Notes: generated from the letters alone by a model not told the origin. A stretch of DNA of 64,000 bases from an uncultured Photobacterium sp. (GCF_947039875.1 NZ_CAMRAN010000002.1:62001-126000); one strand, 5' to 3'. Counted from the first letter of the stretch, positions 37,235-47,764 are shown. A program made the numbers and translations.

Positions 37235-37621
37235 CTAAAGTTTATTAAATTCACGATCAACTTTAAAGGCTGATGATGTCACATAAGCTTCCATTTTTTG
37301 AATTTGGACTTCACTACGCTCAAGTTCAGTTTCAACGTTATGCAATATCTGCTGGGGTGACTGCCCACTTTGCCACGGTTTTTGTTTGACGTTATGTTCA
37401 GTATATTGATGTTGTTGTTCTTTACGCTGCAAAGGCATCTTATCTAAAATTAACCAAGCGGCAATATAAGCAACCGTTGCGAAAAAACCGACACCCAATA
37501 AAAAAGCTGTCACAGCCAAAATCCGCATCAGCCAAATTTCAACACCAAAATATTCAGCCAAACCTGCACAAACACCACCCAACTTACCATTTTTAGGATC
37601 ACGGTATAATGTTTTACGCAT
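37235..37621 (-). CDS. pspC: Phage-shock protein C
   Basis: 128 residues. PspC domain at the N terminus (KNGKLGGVCAGLAEYFGVEIWLMRILAV) with one membrane helix (VTAFLLGVGFFATVAYIAAWLIL). The C-terminal part has LERSEVQIQKMEAYVTSSAF, the conserved coiled-coil and tail. Start at 37621, where TAA of pspB overlaps ATG (TAATG) and GGAG stands eight bases before; the ORF extends to 37636. The stop codon falls inside a perfect ACTTTAG-N9-CTAAAGT hairpin (37219-37241). PspC with PspB carries the stress signal to PspA. Confidence 0.93.
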   Translation of the reverse strand: MRKTLYRDPKNGKLGGVCAGLAEYFGVEIWLMRILAVTAFLLGVGFFATVAYIAAWLILDKMPLQRKEQQHQYTEHNVKQKPWQSGQSPQQILHNVETELERSEVQIQKMEAYVTSSAFKVDREFNKL

Positions 37622-37848
37622 TACTTTTGTCTCCATTGTGGCGCTTCAGCATCTAGAATTCGCTCAAGCGTAACAATCCGCTCTTGCATCACCTCTGCGC
37701 GTGCCACTAAGGTTTCTAACTTTTGATGATCCTCACCAGATAATCCCTCACCTGATTTACGCTTACTACGGTAATGAAGAATCAACCACAGTGGCGCCAC
37801 AACGATCATAAACACCACTAACGGCACACTAATAAAACCCATCGACAT
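37621..37848 (-). CDS. pspB: Phage-shock protein B
   Basis: 75 residues. One N-terminal membrane helix (ISVPLVVFMIVVAPLWLIL), then a leucine-zipper-like cytoplasmic coiled coil ending ERIVTLERILDAEAPQWRQK, as in E. coli PspB (74). Start chosen at MSMGF, after AGGAGAA, not the frame start at 37866. Coupled to pspC by a one-base overlap. Confidence 0.93.
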   Translation of the reverse strand: MSMGFISVPLVVFMIVVAPLWLILHYRSKRKSGEGLSGEDHQKLETLVARAEVMQERIVTLERILDAEAPQWRQK

Positions 37849-37926
37849 CTGTTGTTCTCCTTTCACGCAAAGGTAATAGCACTATTCTTCTTTTGCTCTT
37901 ATTGAAAAGGCAATACCTACAATTAT

Positions 37927-38595
37927 TTATTGTTGTTTTTCGTTCATGCTTGCTTTTAGACGTTCAAGCTCTTTTTCAATATCATCTTGTGCTTGAAGAT
38001 CCGCAAACTCTGACTCTAAGCTTTTTCCACGACCAAAACTATAGCTATCCGCTTCTGCTTCCATTTCATCAATACGACGCTCGTACTGTTCAAACTTCGA
38101 CATAGCTTCATCAACTTTACTGGTATCAAGTTGACGACGTACGTCTCGACGAGTACCAGCCGCTTTATGGCGGGTCACTAATGCTTGTTGACGAGCACGC
38201 GTTTCTTGTAATTTACGCTCAAGTTCAGCTACTTCTAACGATAGTTTCTCAATCGTTTCATCAACTAATTTATATTCTTCATTTAACGTTAACGCAACGT
38301 CAACCAATTTTTGTTTTTCAATTAATGCAGCACGAGCAAGATCTTCACGCCCTTTTTGAACCGCTAAACTGGCTTTCTGTTGCCAATCTGTTGACTGTGC
38401 TTCAATAGCAGTAATACGGCGACGCAGTTCTTTTTTGTCAGCTAATGCACGTGCTGATGAAGTACGCACTTCAACCAATGTATCTTCCATTTCTTGAATA
38501 ATAAGACGAATTAACTTTTGTGGATCCTCTGCCTTATCTAATAATGAATTAACGTTAGCATTTACGATATCAGCAAAACGAGAAAAAATACCCAT
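37927..38595 (-). CDS. pspA: Phage-shock protein A
   Basis: 222 residues, the same length as E. coli PspA (ESCRT-III/Vipp1 family). N-terminal amphipathic helix [25 protein letters not shown], then long coiled coils (about 25-185). In unstressed cells it inhibits PspF; under stress it binds the inner membrane. AAGGAG is eight bases before the ATG. A sigma-54 promoter lies about 105 bases upstream. First gene of pspABC. Confidence 0.96.
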   Translation of the reverse strand: MGIFSRFADIVNANVNSLLDKAEDPQKLIRLIIQEMEDTLVEVRTSSARALADKKELRRRITAIEAQSTDWQQKASLAVQKGREDLARAALIEKQKLVDVALTLNEEYKLVDETIEKLSLEVAELERKLQETRARQQALVTRHKAAGTRRDVRRQLDTSKVDEAMSKFEQYERRIDEMEAEADSYSFGRGKSLESEFADLQAQDDIEKELERLKASMNEKQQ

Positions 38596-38699
38596 AATAA
38601 AACTCCTTGGTCAACCGTATTGAAGTTCACTCAATTAACGGTTTCTATCATTAAACTCACAGTATGTTGTTATGTGAGGTGTCATTCTTTTATATACAT

Positions 38700-38716
38700 A
38701 TCAATTTGCGTGCCAA
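38700..38716 (-). promoter_or_regulatory. Sigma-54 promoter of pspA
   Basis: On the minus strand TTGGCAC-N5-TTGAT fits the -24/-12 sigma-54 pattern (TGGCAC-N5-TTGCW, one mismatch). It faces pspA, with pspF divergent behind it. The expected PspF upstream sites would lie in 38720-38800. Confidence 0.75.
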
Positions 38717-38813
38717 TTTTTAAATCACTGTTTTTATTGCAAATAATAAACACCATCACCTTTCACCAAACAATGATATAGTGAATATAACCATTTTTTA
38801 GTGAGATTAACCA

Positions 38814-39830
38814 ATGAGAAAAACCGATAATTTAATTGGTGAGTCAGACGCTTTTTTAGCCGTACTTGATCAAGCGTCACGACTTGCAACACTTAACCGC
38901 CCTATACTTATTTTAGGTGAACGTGGTACAGGTAAGGAACTGATTGCACAAAGAATTCACTATTTATCAACTCGATGGGAACAACCACTGATTAGCTTAA
39001 ATTGTGCCGCATTAGCAGAAGGTGTGATTGATTCAGAACTGTTTGGTCACGAAGCGGGGGCATTTACAGGCGCGAAAGGTCGACATCAGGGGCGATTTGA
39101 ACGCGCAGAAAATGGCACACTTTTTTTAGATGAACTCGCAACCGCACCAATGGGCGTACAAGAAAAGCTTTTACGTGTAATTGAATATGGTGAATATGAA
39201 CGAGTTGGGGGTAATAAAAGCTGCCAAGCCAATGTTAGATTGATTTGTGCTACCAATCAAAACCTGCCACAACTCGCGGCTGAAGGTAAGTTTAGAGCCG
39301 ATTTATTAGATAGATTAGCCTTTGAAGTGATCCACCTTCCACCACTAAGAGCACGCATTGATGATATTCTACCACTAGCTGAACATTATGCGGTTCGTAT
39401 GTGCCGTGAGATGAACTTCAGTTATTTTGCAGGTTTTAGCTCTCAAGCCCAGCAACAATTATTAAACTACGCATGGCCTGGTAACATTCGTGAGTTAAAG
39501 AATGTCGTTGAACGTTCCGTATTTCGTCACGCGCTGGAAGATGAAGTTATTGATACTATTGTTATCGATCCCTTTAGCACCTCATGGGAGGCTCTTGCAC
39601 CAACAATCGCACCACAAACCACAAAGCCACAGCCAAATCAAATTGCGCCAACCTTAACTTTTCCGATTGATTTGCGACAACAGCTACAACAACAAGAAAT
39701 TACGTGGATTGAACAATCTTTAATCTTCGCTAAATTTAACCAAACAAAAGCAGCCGAGCTACTAGGACTTAGTTATCACCAACTGAGGGGATTAATACGC
39801 AAATATGACCTCAATATTAATGGTGATTAA
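38814..39830 (+). CDS. pspF: PspF, sigma-54 enhancer-binding protein
   Basis: 338 residues. AAA+ domain from the first residues, with no N-terminal receiver, as typical for PspF: Walker A LGERGTGKELIA, sigma-54 contact loop EAGAFTGAKG, Walker B GTLFLDELAT, and arginine-finger region DLLDRLAFEVI. C-terminal FIS-type helix-turn-helix FNQTKAAELLGLSYHQLRGLI. Activates the divergent pspABC from a sigma-54 promoter; controlled by PspA binding. Confidence 0.96.
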   Translation: MRKTDNLIGESDAFLAVLDQASRLATLNRPILILGERGTGKELIAQRIHYLSTRWEQPLISLNCAALAEGVIDSELFGHEAGAFTGAKGRHQGRFERAENGTLFLDELATAPMGVQEKLLRVIEYGEYERVGGNKSCQANVRLICATNQNLPQLAAEGKFRADLLDRLAFEVIHLPPLRARIDDILPLAEHYAVRMCREMNFSYFAGFSSQAQQQLLNYAWPGNIRELKNVVERSVFRHALEDEVIDTIVIDPFSTSWEALAPTIAPQTTKPQPNQIAPTLTFPIDLRQQLQQQEITWIEQSLIFAKFNQTKAAELLGLSYHQLRGLIRKYDLNINGD

Positions 39831-39966
39831 TCAATCAAATTACACATAAAATTCAACATAATTGACGATTTTTTGCTAATTTAATTCAAAACATGCGGGA
39901 TAACTTGGTGACCGAGATGGAAAATGTTAAATTTAAAAACTTAATTTCAAATAACGCCTATTAAAT

Positions 39967-41586
39967 ATGAGCGCTTACTATCGTCTTTTTATTGTTGGTT
40001 TGGTTTTATTAGCTCTCAATGGCTGTAAACAACCAACAAAAGAATCTACAACTCAACGCCGTGGGTTTGTCTATTGTGGTCAAGATACCCCCACAACGCT
40101 TAATCCTCAGTTAACAGACGGTGGACTAACAGCAGAAACCCTTTCGGCACAAATTTTTGACCGTCTGCTATTACTTGATCCTGTTAGCCACAAACCGTTA
40201 CCTGATTTGGCGAAAAGCTGGACCGTCAGTGACGATGGTCTAATATATACCTTTACCCTTCGCCAGGGAGTACAGTTTCAAACAACCTCATGGTTTACGC
40301 CAACCCGTGCCATGAATGCGAATGATGTCGTATTTAGCTTTGATCGCGTGATTAACCCTGATAATCCGTTTCATCATATTTCAGGCGGACGCTACCCATG
40401 GTTTGAAAGCCTTGGTTTTGCCAATGATATCGAAGCGATTAAAGCCCTTAATTCTCATACGGTTCAATTTATCCTAAAGCGTCCTGATAACTCATTTTTA
40501 TCTAATGTAGCCACCAGCTATGCAGTTATTTATTCCGCAGAGTATGGCAAACAATTATTAAAATCAGGCCAAATCGGTAAATTAGATAGCCGCCCTATCG
40601 GCACCGGACCGTTTTATGTGGATCAATTTATTCCAAATGATCTGATTCGCTTAAAGCATCATCGCCATTATTGGCAAGGCATTGCGCCGATGGAACAAGT
40701 GGTATTTGATATTTCATCACGTGGGATGGGCAATCTAACCAAATTATTAAGTGCAGAATGTGATGTTTTAGCCTCTCCAGTTGCAAGTCAGCTACCTGTT
40801 ATTACTGATAATGACAATTATGAGCTATTGGCTCAAACGGGCATGAACGTATCATTTTTGGCATTAAACACCGATTTAAAACCGTTAAATAACCTTAAAG
40901 TTAGAGAAGCGATCAGCTATGCCATCAACAGAAATACACTATTAAATTCAGTCTATTACGGCACAGCAACTCAAGCAAAAAGCTTATTACCACCAACATC
41001 ATGGGCCTACAATAATAATAGTAAAGCCATCAACTATAACCCTAAAAAAGCCAAGGTATTACTCAAACAAGCAGGTTATGACAATGCGCAAGTACTAACA
41101 ATGTGGGTACCTTTAGAATCACGACCTTATAATCCAAGCCCACAAAAAACAGCCGAGCTTATTCAAGCTAACCTTAAAGCCATTGGCATTAATGTGATTA
41201 TTTATCATCAAGATAACGTTGGTCGTCTGGGTGTGAATGATATGAATAAATACGATATGATGCTGGCAGGTTGGATTGCTGATAATGGTGATCCCGATAA
41301 CTTTTTACGGCCATTATTGTCATGTAATGCTAAACATGCAGGACTCAATGTCGCGAATTGGTGTGATGTTCAATTTGATAATTTAATTGAATTAGCATTG
41401 CGTACCAATAAAACTCAACAGCGAGTTACCTATTATCAACATGCACAAGATATTCTTGATCAGCAAGTGCCGATCATTCCTCTTGCTCATGGTGTGCATT
41501 TCCAAGCGCATAACAAAACACTCGGTGGGCTGCAAATGAGTCCTTTTGGCTCACGCTCATTTTCTAGTGTCTATCGGACTGAGTAA
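39967..41586 (+). CDS. sapA: SapA, peptide ABC transporter binding lipoprotein
   Basis: 539 residues, bacterial solute-binding protein family 5. The signal MSAYYRLFIVGLVLLALNGC has a lipobox (LNGC), so this is a lipoprotein in the periplasm side of the inner membrane, unlike the soluble enterobacterial form. Body: TPTTLNPQLTDGG, DLAKSWTVSDDGLIYTFTLR and VREAISYAINRNTLL, all family-5 marks. First gene of the five-gene sap operon; three bases separate it from sapB. Sap systems import or inactivate antimicrobial peptides; also linked to putrescine. Confidence 0.93.
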   Translation: MSAYYRLFIVGLVLLALNGCKQPTKESTTQRRGFVYCGQDTPTTLNPQLTDGGLTAETLSAQIFDRLLLLDPVSHKPLPDLAKSWTVSDDGLIYTFTLRQGVQFQTTSWFTPTRAMNANDVVFSFDRVINPDNPFHHISGGRYPWFESLGFANDIEAIKALNSHTVQFILKRPDNSFLSNVATSYAVIYSAEYGKQLLKSGQIGKLDSRPIGTGPFYVDQFIPNDLIRLKHHRHYWQGIAPMEQVVFDISSRGMGNLTKLLSAECDVLASPVASQLPVITDNDNYELLAQTGMNVSFLALNTDLKPLNNLKVREAISYAINRNTLLNSVYYGTATQAKSLLPPTSWAYNNNSKAINYNPKKAKVLLKQAGYDNAQVLTMWVPLESRPYNPSPQKTAELIQANLKAIGINVIIYHQDNVGRLGVNDMNKYDMMLAGWIADNGDPDNFLRPLLSCNAKHAGLNVANWCDVQFDNLIELALRTNKTQQRVTYYQHAQDILDQQVPIIPLAHGVHFQAHNKTLGGLQMSPFGSRSFSSVYRTE

Positions 41587-41589
41587 AGT

Positions 41590-42552
41590 ATGTTTATTTA
41601 CACTATGCGTCGCTTAAATCTGTTTGTTATTACTCTACTCATTTTGACGATAGTGAGTTTTAGCATTTTAAGACTTGATACTCAATTGCAATGGGCAAAT
41701 GAACCCTTTTGGAAAGGCTGGCTCATTTATTTACAAAACTTGATTTCTGGTAACTTAGGTATTAGTCCGACGGGCATTCCAATGAGTACAGAAATACTCA
41801 AAGTTTTTCCAGCCACATTAGAGTTGTGCTTTTTTGCATTTATGTTGTCTTTAGTAATAGGTATTCCTTTAGGCACCATTGCGGGTGTCCGCCGTGGTTA
41901 CCCGATTGATACAGTTATCACTTCAATTACATTATTAGGCTATTCGATTCCATTGTTCTGGTTAGCCATGCTACTTATCTTATTGTTTTCATTACATCTA
42001 GGATGGTTGCCAGTTTCTGGACGCTATAGCCTGTTATACCAATTTAATCATATAACTGGTTTTGCGTTGATTGATATTTTGCTCTCCGATAAGCCTTACC
42101 GCATGGAAGCCTTCTTTGATGCCATTGAACATTTAGTCTTACCAACTATTGTGCTGGCAATGGCACCAACCACGGAAGTTATTCGTTTAACGCGAGCTTC
42201 AATTGCCGAAGTGATGACTAAAAACTACATTAAAGTCGCACAAACTAAAGGCTTATCAACCTTTGAAATTGTTCGTCGCCACGGAATGAAAAATGCGCTA
42301 CCTCCCATCATTCCTAAATTAGGTATGCAGTTTGCCGCCATGATGACTTTTGCAATGTTGACGGAGTCTATTTTTAACTGGCCGGGCATTGGCCGCTGGT
42401 TACTCAATGCAATTACCGCTCAAAACTATGTTGCCATTCAAGCCGGTGTGATTACTGTGGGTGGATTTATTTTATTAGCCAACATTCTGTCTGATCTTGT
42501 TGGCGCCATTATTAACCCATTAGTCAGGAAGGAATGGTATGCCATCAAATAG
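41590..42552 (+). CDS. sapB: SapB, ABC transporter permease
   Basis: 320 residues (E. coli 321), DppB/OppB-type permease. N-terminal membrane helix MRRLNLFVITLLILTIVSFS, then a six-helix membrane domain; the EAA loop is IKVAQTKGLSTFEIVRRHGMKNALPP. Overlaps sapC by 14 bases. Forms the membrane channel with SapC. Confidence 0.93.
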   Translation: MFIYTMRRLNLFVITLLILTIVSFSILRLDTQLQWANEPFWKGWLIYLQNLISGNLGISPTGIPMSTEILKVFPATLELCFFAFMLSLVIGIPLGTIAGVRRGYPIDTVITSITLLGYSIPLFWLAMLLILLFSLHLGWLPVSGRYSLLYQFNHITGFALIDILLSDKPYRMEAFFDAIEHLVLPTIVLAMAPTTEVIRLTRASIAEVMTKNYIKVAQTKGLSTFEIVRRHGMKNALPPIIPKLGMQFAAMMTFAMLTESIFNWPGIGRWLLNAITAQNYVAIQAGVITVGGFILLANILSDLVGAIINPLVRKEWYAIK

Positions 42553-43426
42553 TGTTTACCAAGAAGTCACCATCCCGACACAATGGGAACGTTCATGGCA
42601 AAATTTTCGCGCCAATTCATTAGCCATGTTTGGCTTATGGTGTTTATTGGCACTGCTATTAATTACCTTTAATGCCCGTTGGCTAGCCCCCTATTCTGCG
42701 ATGGAGCAAGTGGGCGAATTATTGATGCCACCATCATGGGATAACTCAGGCCATGTCTCATTCTTTTTTGGTACTGACGATCTAGGGCGAGATATTCTGT
42801 CACGACTGTTAATCGGTAGCCAATTAACCTTTGGTTATGCATTATTAGTTGCGATTGCATCCAGTATCATTGGCCTGCTGATTGGTATTTTAGCGGGAAT
42901 GAGTAATGGCCTTAAATCAAGTTTTCTTAACCATATCTTAGACACAGTTTTATCTATTCCATCATTGCTACTGGCGATCATTGTCGTTGCATATATGGGG
43001 CCGGGCGAAACACACATATTACTCGCTATTTGGCTCGCATTAATTCCACGCTTCATTCGCGCTGTGTATACCGCTGTGCACATTGAAGTCGCCAAAGATT
43101 ACATTATTGCAGCGCGCCTTGATGGTGCAAATAACTTTTATTTGCTTTATAACTCGATATTACCAAACATTCTGACCACTATAACCACTGAAATGACACG
43201 GGCTATTTCTGTCGCGATTATGGATATTGCAGCACTTGGTTTCCTTGGTTTAGGTGCACAAGCGCCACAGCCAGAATGGGGAGCGATGCTTGGGGATTCA
43301 ATCGATCTTATTTACCTTGCGCCATGGACAGTTACTCTACCTGGGCTTGCAATTATGTTTAGCGTATTAGTTGTTAACTTAGTCGGTGATGGTATGCGCC
43401 AAGCACTTAACGCGGGAATTGATTAA
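42539..43426 (+). CDS. sapC: SapC, ABC transporter permease
   Basis: 295 residues, DppC/OppC-type permease. N-terminal helix about 28-48, then [18 protein letters not shown], the typical second-subunit motif, and the EAA loop [30 protein letters not shown] lies before the ATG inside the sapB end. One base separates its stop from sapD. Confidence 0.93.
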   Translation: MPSNSVYQEVTIPTQWERSWQNFRANSLAMFGLWCLLALLLITFNARWLAPYSAMEQVGELLMPPSWDNSGHVSFFFGTDDLGRDILSRLLIGSQLTFGYALLVAIASSIIGLLIGILAGMSNGLKSSFLNHILDTVLSIPSLLLAIIVVAYMGPGETHILLAIWLALIPRFIRAVYTAVHIEVAKDYIIAARLDGANNFYLLYNSILPNILTTITTEMTRAISVAIMDIAALGFLGLGAQAPQPEWGAMLGDSIDLIYLAPWTVTLPGLAIMFSVLVVNLVGDGMRQALNAGID

Positions 43427-43427
43427 C

Positions 43428-44426
43428 ATGCCATTACTCGATATACGTAACCTCACCATAGAAATTGACACGCCGCAAGGGATGGTCAAAGCAGTTGATC
43501 GCATGAGTCTGACTATTAACGAAAGTGAAATTCGTGGTTTAGTAGGAGAATCTGGCTCAGGTAAAAGCTTAGTCGCTAAAGCCATTGCCGGTGTATGTAA
43601 AGATAACTGGCGAGTTAATGCTGATCGTATGCGTCTAGGCGATGTAGATTTACTCGCATTATCACCTCGCCAACGTCGTAAGGTTGTTAGCCGTGAAATT
43701 GCGATGATTTTTCAAGAGCCTTCAACTTGCCTTGATCCCTCTGAACGTATTGGTGAACAGTTAGAAGAAGCTATCCCATCATCATCGTTTAACGGCCGTA
43801 TTTGGCAGCGCTTCCATTGGCGTCAAAAACAAGCGATTGCACTACTGCATAAAGTCGGTATTAAAGAACATAAGCGGATCATGCGTAGCTATCCCTATGA
43901 ATTAACCGATGGCGAATGCCAAAAAGTGATGATTGCAATGGCGATTGCGAACCGCCCTCGCCTACTAATTGCTGATGAACCAACCAACGATCTTGATCCT
44001 ATCACTCAAGCACAAATTTTTCGCCTACTCAGTCGTATGAACCAATTAGGTAACACTACTATTCTACTTGTTAGTCATGATCTTAATACCGTGACTCAAT
44101 GGGCAGACAGGATAACCGTGATGTATTGCGGCCAATCGGTAGAATCCGGTACATCAAAACAACTACTTGAATTACCGCACCATCCTTATACTTCTGCACT
44201 AATGCGTGCAATGCCTGATTTTTCACTTGGCATCAATCATAAATGTAAATTAGAAACCCTACCGGGCTCAATCCCTCCCCTACAACATTTACCAATAGGC
44301 TGTCGATTAGGGCCTCGTTGCCCTTACGCACAACGAAAGTGTGTTGAAGTACCTAAGCGCCAGAAAATTAAAGGCCATAAATTTAGCTGTCATTTTCCGC
44401 TAAATATGAAGGATGACAACCAATGA
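43428..44426 (+). CDS. sapD: SapD, ABC transporter ATP-binding protein
   Basis: 332 residues (E. coli 330). Walker [15 protein letters not shown]-loop [10 protein letters not shown], signature [10 protein letters not shown] (a SapD-type variant of LSGGQ), Walker [12 protein letters not shown]-loop VSHD. C-terminal oligopeptide-type extension with four conserved cysteines ([14 protein letters not shown] and CHF), as in OppD/F-type. Start at MPLLDIRN (43428); the frame opens at 43386 inside sapC. ATGA overlap with sapF. Needed for TrkA/K+ uptake in E. coli (known of the family). Confidence 0.93.
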   Translation: MPLLDIRNLTIEIDTPQGMVKAVDRMSLTINESEIRGLVGESGSGKSLVAKAIAGVCKDNWRVNADRMRLGDVDLLALSPRQRRKVVSREIAMIFQEPSTCLDPSERIGEQLEEAIPSSSFNGRIWQRFHWRQKQAIALLHKVGIKEHKRIMRSYPYELTDGECQKVMIAMAIANRPRLLIADEPTNDLDPITQAQIFRLLSRMNQLGNTTILLVSHDLNTVTQWADRITVMYCGQSVESGTSKQLLELPHHPYTSALMRAMPDFSLGINHKCKLETLPGSIPPLQHLPIGCRLGPRCPYAQRKCVEVPKRQKIKGHKFSCHFPLNMKDDNQ

Positions 44427-45247
44427 GCTCATTACTTGAAGTTGTAAATCTAAAGAAAGATTATCATTATCGTTCAGGTCTCTTTCGTCGCCGCACAATA
44501 GAAGCAGTAAAACCGGTTTCATTTCAATTAAATGCTGGTGAAACAATCGCATTATTAGGTGAGAATGGCTCAGGAAAGTCGACATTAGCAAAAATGCTTG
44601 CGGGTGTTATCACGCCAACAGAAGGTATTGTAAGAGTGAATGGTGAACAACTTCACCATCATGATTATCAAACCCGCTGTAAACTGATTCGAATGATTTT
44701 CCAAGATCCAAATACTGCGCTAAATCCTCGCATTCAAATTGGACGTATTCTTGAAGGACCATTAAAGCGAAATACTAATATGACCCCACAAGCCCGTGAG
44801 CGACGTATTATGGACACACTTAAACGGGTTGGTTTACTACCAGAGCATGCCTATTTTTACCCTCAAATGCTCGCGACAGGACAAAAGCAACGGGTATCTC
44901 TCGCTCGTGCATTGATTTTACAGCCTTGTATTATTGTCGCTGATGAAGCACTAAATGGTTTGGACATGTCAATGCGTTCGCAGATGATAAACCTGCTACT
45001 TGAATTACAAGAAGAAATGGGGCTGTCTTATGTTTATGTGTCACAACATATGGGGGTTGTAAAACATTTCAGTGATAAGGTCATGGTTATGCAAGATGGC
45101 GAAGTGGTTGAAAAAGGACGAACCGCTAACGTGTTTGATAATCCCAAGCATTCATTAACACAAAAACTCCTCGATAGTCATTTTAGCTCATTAACACGAG
45201 AAAAAAGTACTCGAATACTCAATAGTACCCCTAAAATCAACTATTAG
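44423..45247 (+). CDS. sapF: SapF, ABC transporter ATP-binding protein
   Basis: 274 residues. Walker [15 protein letters not shown]-loop [10 protein letters not shown], signature [15 protein letters not shown] (degenerate LSGGQ, as in E. coli SapF LAPGQ), Walker [12 protein letters not shown], where the usual DEPT is DEAL. H-loop SQHMG. Second ATPase, expected to pair with SapD. Last gene of the operon. Confidence 0.93.
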   Translation: MSSLLEVVNLKKDYHYRSGLFRRRTIEAVKPVSFQLNAGETIALLGENGSGKSTLAKMLAGVITPTEGIVRVNGEQLHHHDYQTRCKLIRMIFQDPNTALNPRIQIGRILEGPLKRNTNMTPQARERRIMDTLKRVGLLPEHAYFYPQMLATGQKQRVSLARALILQPCIIVADEALNGLDMSMRSQMINLLLELQEEMGLSYVYVSQHMGVVKHFSDKVMVMQDGEVVEKGRTANVFDNPKHSLTQKLLDSHFSSLTREKSTRILNSTPKINY

Positions 45248-45257
45248 TTATAAAAAT

Positions 45258-45307
45258 AACGCCAGTATTAGCCCGTTATTAACGTGAAAAATACTGGCGT
45301 TATCGTT
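45258..45307. terminator. Bidirectional terminator between sapF and pyrF
   Basis: AACGCCAGTATT / AATACTGGCGTT perfect 12-bp stem with a loop that itself can pair (CGTTA/TAACG). T-rich on the minus strand (TTATTTTTATA), so best for pyrF. Confidence 0.8.
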
Positions 45308-45324
45308 TGCTTAATAAGTTAAAT

Positions 45325-46035
45325 TTATACCAATGTCTTATTGATTGCAGCTAATACTGCTGCAGGCTCACTTGCTTGAGTTATAGGACGACCAATCACT
45401 AAATAATCAGATCCTGCGGCAATCGCTTCAACGGGTGTCATCACACGACGCTGATCACCCGCGTTACTTCCTACAGGTCGAATACCAGGTGTTACCAACT
45501 TAAATTGCTGACCAAGTTGAGCTTTTAATAAACTTGCTTCTTGTGCAGAACAAACAACACCGTCAAGGCCACTATTTTTAGTCAATGTCGCTAAATTTAA
45601 TACTTGCTGTTGCGGCTGACATGTAATGCCAATACCCGCTAAATCACTGGCTTCCATGCTGGTTAACACTGTAACACCGATTAACAATGGACGGTCTTTA
45701 CCATACGGCTCAAGGATTTCACGCGCTGCCGTCATCATGCGCTCACCACCACTTGCATGCACATTAACCATCCACACCCCTAATTCAGCCGCAGCTCTTA
45801 CTGCTTTTGAACAGGTGTTTGGAATATCATGAAATTTTAAATCCAGAAATACAGAATGGCCCCGATCATGCAACTGACGCACGAAATCAGGACCAAAAAA
45901 AGTAAACATTTCTTTGCCAACTTTTAAACGACAACTTCCCGGCTCAATACGATCGACAAAAGCGAGTGCCTCATTATGATTATCATAGTCGAGGGCAACG
46001 ATTACTTTAGGGTCTGTTACTTTAGCGTCTAGCAT
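45325..46035 (-). CDS. pyrF: Orotidine 5'-phosphate decarboxylase
   Basis: 236 residues, last step of UMP synthesis. TIM-barrel: [23 protein letters not shown], and the catalytic [10 protein letters not shown] (Asp-Lys-x-x-Asp). Phosphate loop VTPGIRP and [16 protein letters not shown]-like CCTC complement lies before the start on the minus strand (GGAGCCTCA). Downstream of lapAB as in E. coli, though a terminator lies between. Confidence 0.96.
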   Translation of the reverse strand: MLDAKVTDPKVIVALDYDNHNEALAFVDRIEPGSCRLKVGKEMFTFFGPDFVRQLHDRGHSVFLDLKFHDIPNTCSKAVRAAAELGVWMVNVHASGGERMMTAAREILEPYGKDRPLLIGVTVLTSMEASDLAGIGITCQPQQQVLNLATLTKNSGLDGVVCSAQEASLLKAQLGQQFKLVTPGIRPVGSNAGDQRRVMTPVEAIAAGSDYLVIGRPITQASEPAAVLAAINKTLV

Positions 46036-46134
46036 TGAGGCTCCTATTATATCTAAATATATCCACTGAGCGGTTATCCCACCGCCGGCAGGATTTTACA
46101 TCAATTGATTAAATTTGATAGCTACAACTACAAA

Positions 46135-46162
46135 AAAACCAGTACATTACTGCACTGGTTTT
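46135..46162 (-). terminator. Terminator after lapB
   Basis: AAAACCAGT / ACTGGTTTT stem with inner pairing, followed by TTTTTTT on the minus strand, 27 bases after the lapB stop. Confidence 0.88.
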
Positions 46163-46188
46163 AATAATATAAAAACATACGGTGACAA

Positions 46189-47358
46189 TCATGCACCATC
46201 AAGCCCTCGAATTGGCTTTATTTGTCCCCAACTTTTACAAGAAGGGCATTGCCAATACAAAGCATGCGTTGCAAAGCCACATTGACGACAACGGTAACGA
46301 GGTTTTTCTTTAAGTTGCTCACCCACTAGGTGACGCAAACTAGTCAAACTCTCTTTTGCACGACCTTCTTCAGCTTCATCAAGATGGTATTCCATCAACT
46401 GATAAAAACCCCTCATGGTTGGATTTTTTTGAAGCTGTCGCGTCATAAAAGATTGCGCCGTTACAGCACCATCATGTTTTGCTATTTCATCAGCAAGCAT
46501 GAGTTCTGCACTTGCCCCTGCTTTTTGATCAACACAATGCTGTAAATACTTCAGCCATGCGGTTTGATTATTCATCGCCTCATAGCACTCAAGCAAAAGC
46601 GGTAAAGCTTCACCAACAAACTCAATATCTTGCTCTGAGATCCGTTCTAATGTTTTTGCCGCTTGCTTATATTCTTGTTGTTTAACTTGAATTTTGGCGA
46701 CAGAGATAGATGCGCGTACACAATGTTTATCTACTGATAGTGCTTTTTTTAAGTACTGAATAGCTTTATCTTGATTTTGAGCGCTCAGCTCAAGCATCGC
46801 AAGTTCACACCAGTAATGAGCAATATCATGCTTTAATTTAGTTTTACCTAATTTCACCAACTGAGTAGCCATTTCAATAGCTTTTTCCCATTCACGTGTT
46901 TGTTGGTAAATCGCTAATAATTGTTGTAAGGCTGGCTTACGATAGTCTGGTTCATCCAACAATTGCTCAAAAATACGCTCCGCGCGATCAAAAAAACCAG
47001 CAACCATATAATCTTTAGCTAACTGCTGTAATGATAAGTTACGTTGTTCAATCGATAAATTCGGCCTTGCTATCAAATTCTGGTGAATACGAATGGCGCG
47101 ATCAACCTCTCCTCTGCTACGGAATAAATTCCCTAAAGCAAGATGAGTATCAATAGTTTCACTGTCAACCTGAAGCAATTCAATGAACAGGTCTACTGCT
47201 TTATCAGATTGATCTGATAACAGCATATTAAGACCTGTTACATACTGGCGAGATAAGTGGTCAGACTTTTCTTGCTTTTGGTTACTTGCGCTCCTGTTAC
47301 CCATATACCAACCGTAAGCGGCAGCAATGGGTAAAAGTAGGAACAACAATTCAAGCAT
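46189..47358 (-). CDS. lapB: LapB (YciM), lipopolysaccharide assembly protein
   Basis: 389 residues. N-terminal membrane anchor LELLFLLLPIAAAYGWYMG, then about nine TPR-like helices (for example GLNMLLSDQSDKAVDLFIELL and HLALGNLFRSRGEVDRAIRIHQ), and a C-terminal rubredoxin-like knuckle CRQCGF...CPSCKSWG with four cysteines. It works with FtsH to control LpxC and lipid A amount, in the inner membrane facing the cytoplasm. Six bases after lapA, same operon. Confidence 0.95.
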   Translation of the reverse strand: MLELLFLLLPIAAAYGWYMGNRSASNQKQEKSDHLSRQYVTGLNMLLSDQSDKAVDLFIELLQVDSETIDTHLALGNLFRSRGEVDRAIRIHQNLIARPNLSIEQRNLSLQQLAKDYMVAGFFDRAERIFEQLLDEPDYRKPALQQLLAIYQQTREWEKAIEMATQLVKLGKTKLKHDIAHYWCELAMLELSAQNQDKAIQYLKKALSVDKHCVRASISVAKIQVKQQEYKQAAKTLERISEQDIEFVGEALPLLLECYEAMNNQTAWLKYLQHCVDQKAGASAELMLADEIAKHDGAVTAQSFMTRQLQKNPTMRGFYQLMEYHLDEAEEGRAKESLTSLRHLVGEQLKEKPRYRCRQCGFATHALYWQCPSCKSWGQIKPIRGLDGA

Positions 47359-47364
47359 TAATTC

Positions 47365-47649
47365 TTATTCCTTAATCGGTTGAGCACGAAGCTGATCAAG
47401 TTCTTGTTGCTGCTTCGTTACTTTCTTCATTAGACGATTTTTAGCAAATCGAGCTTTCAGATATAAAGTACCACAAATTACCCAACCAATGACAAAACCG
47501 GCACCAAATGCTGTTCCTAATAATGTAGAAAGCTGAAATTCACCCTGAGCAACTAAATAATCAAAATTAACCATTATTTGATTTTGCGCACCAAGAGCCA
47601 GAGTGATCAAAAAGGCTGCTACTAGAACAATAATTCCTAAAATCTTCAT
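47365..47649 (-). CDS. lapA: LapA (YciS), inner-membrane LPS assembly protein
   Basis: 94 residues from 47649; a longer frame to 47664 lacks support. Two membrane helices (ILGIIVLVAAFLITLALGA and LLGTAFGAGFVIGWVICG), a DUF1049 hallmark, and a short charged coiled coil at the end (KVTKQQQELDQLRA). GAGAGG precedes the ATG. Same operon as lapB. Confidence 0.93.
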   Translation of the reverse strand: MKILGIIVLVAAFLITLALGAQNQIMVNFDYLVAQGEFQLSTLLGTAFGAGFVIGWVICGTLYLKARFAKNRLMKKVTKQQQELDQLRAQPIKE

Positions 47650-47730
47650 CGTGAATCCTCTCACTAAATCTAAATTATAATTACTGATTATGCAGTAATT
47701 TTACCGATCAAACCATGATCTATAGATATA

Positions 47731-47764
47731 AAAAAACGGCATACAGAGTGTATGCCGTTTTTTT
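47731..47764 (-). terminator. Terminator after ihfB
   Basis: AAAAAACGGCATACA-GAG-TGTATGCCGTTTTTT, a perfect 15-bp stem; 14 bases after the ihfB stop. Confidence 0.94.

Noticed and set aside
43428..45247. Degenerate ABC signature motifs in SapD and SapF
   Set aside because: The same variants (LTEGE, LAPGQ) are found in the enterobacterial proteins, so they are family features.
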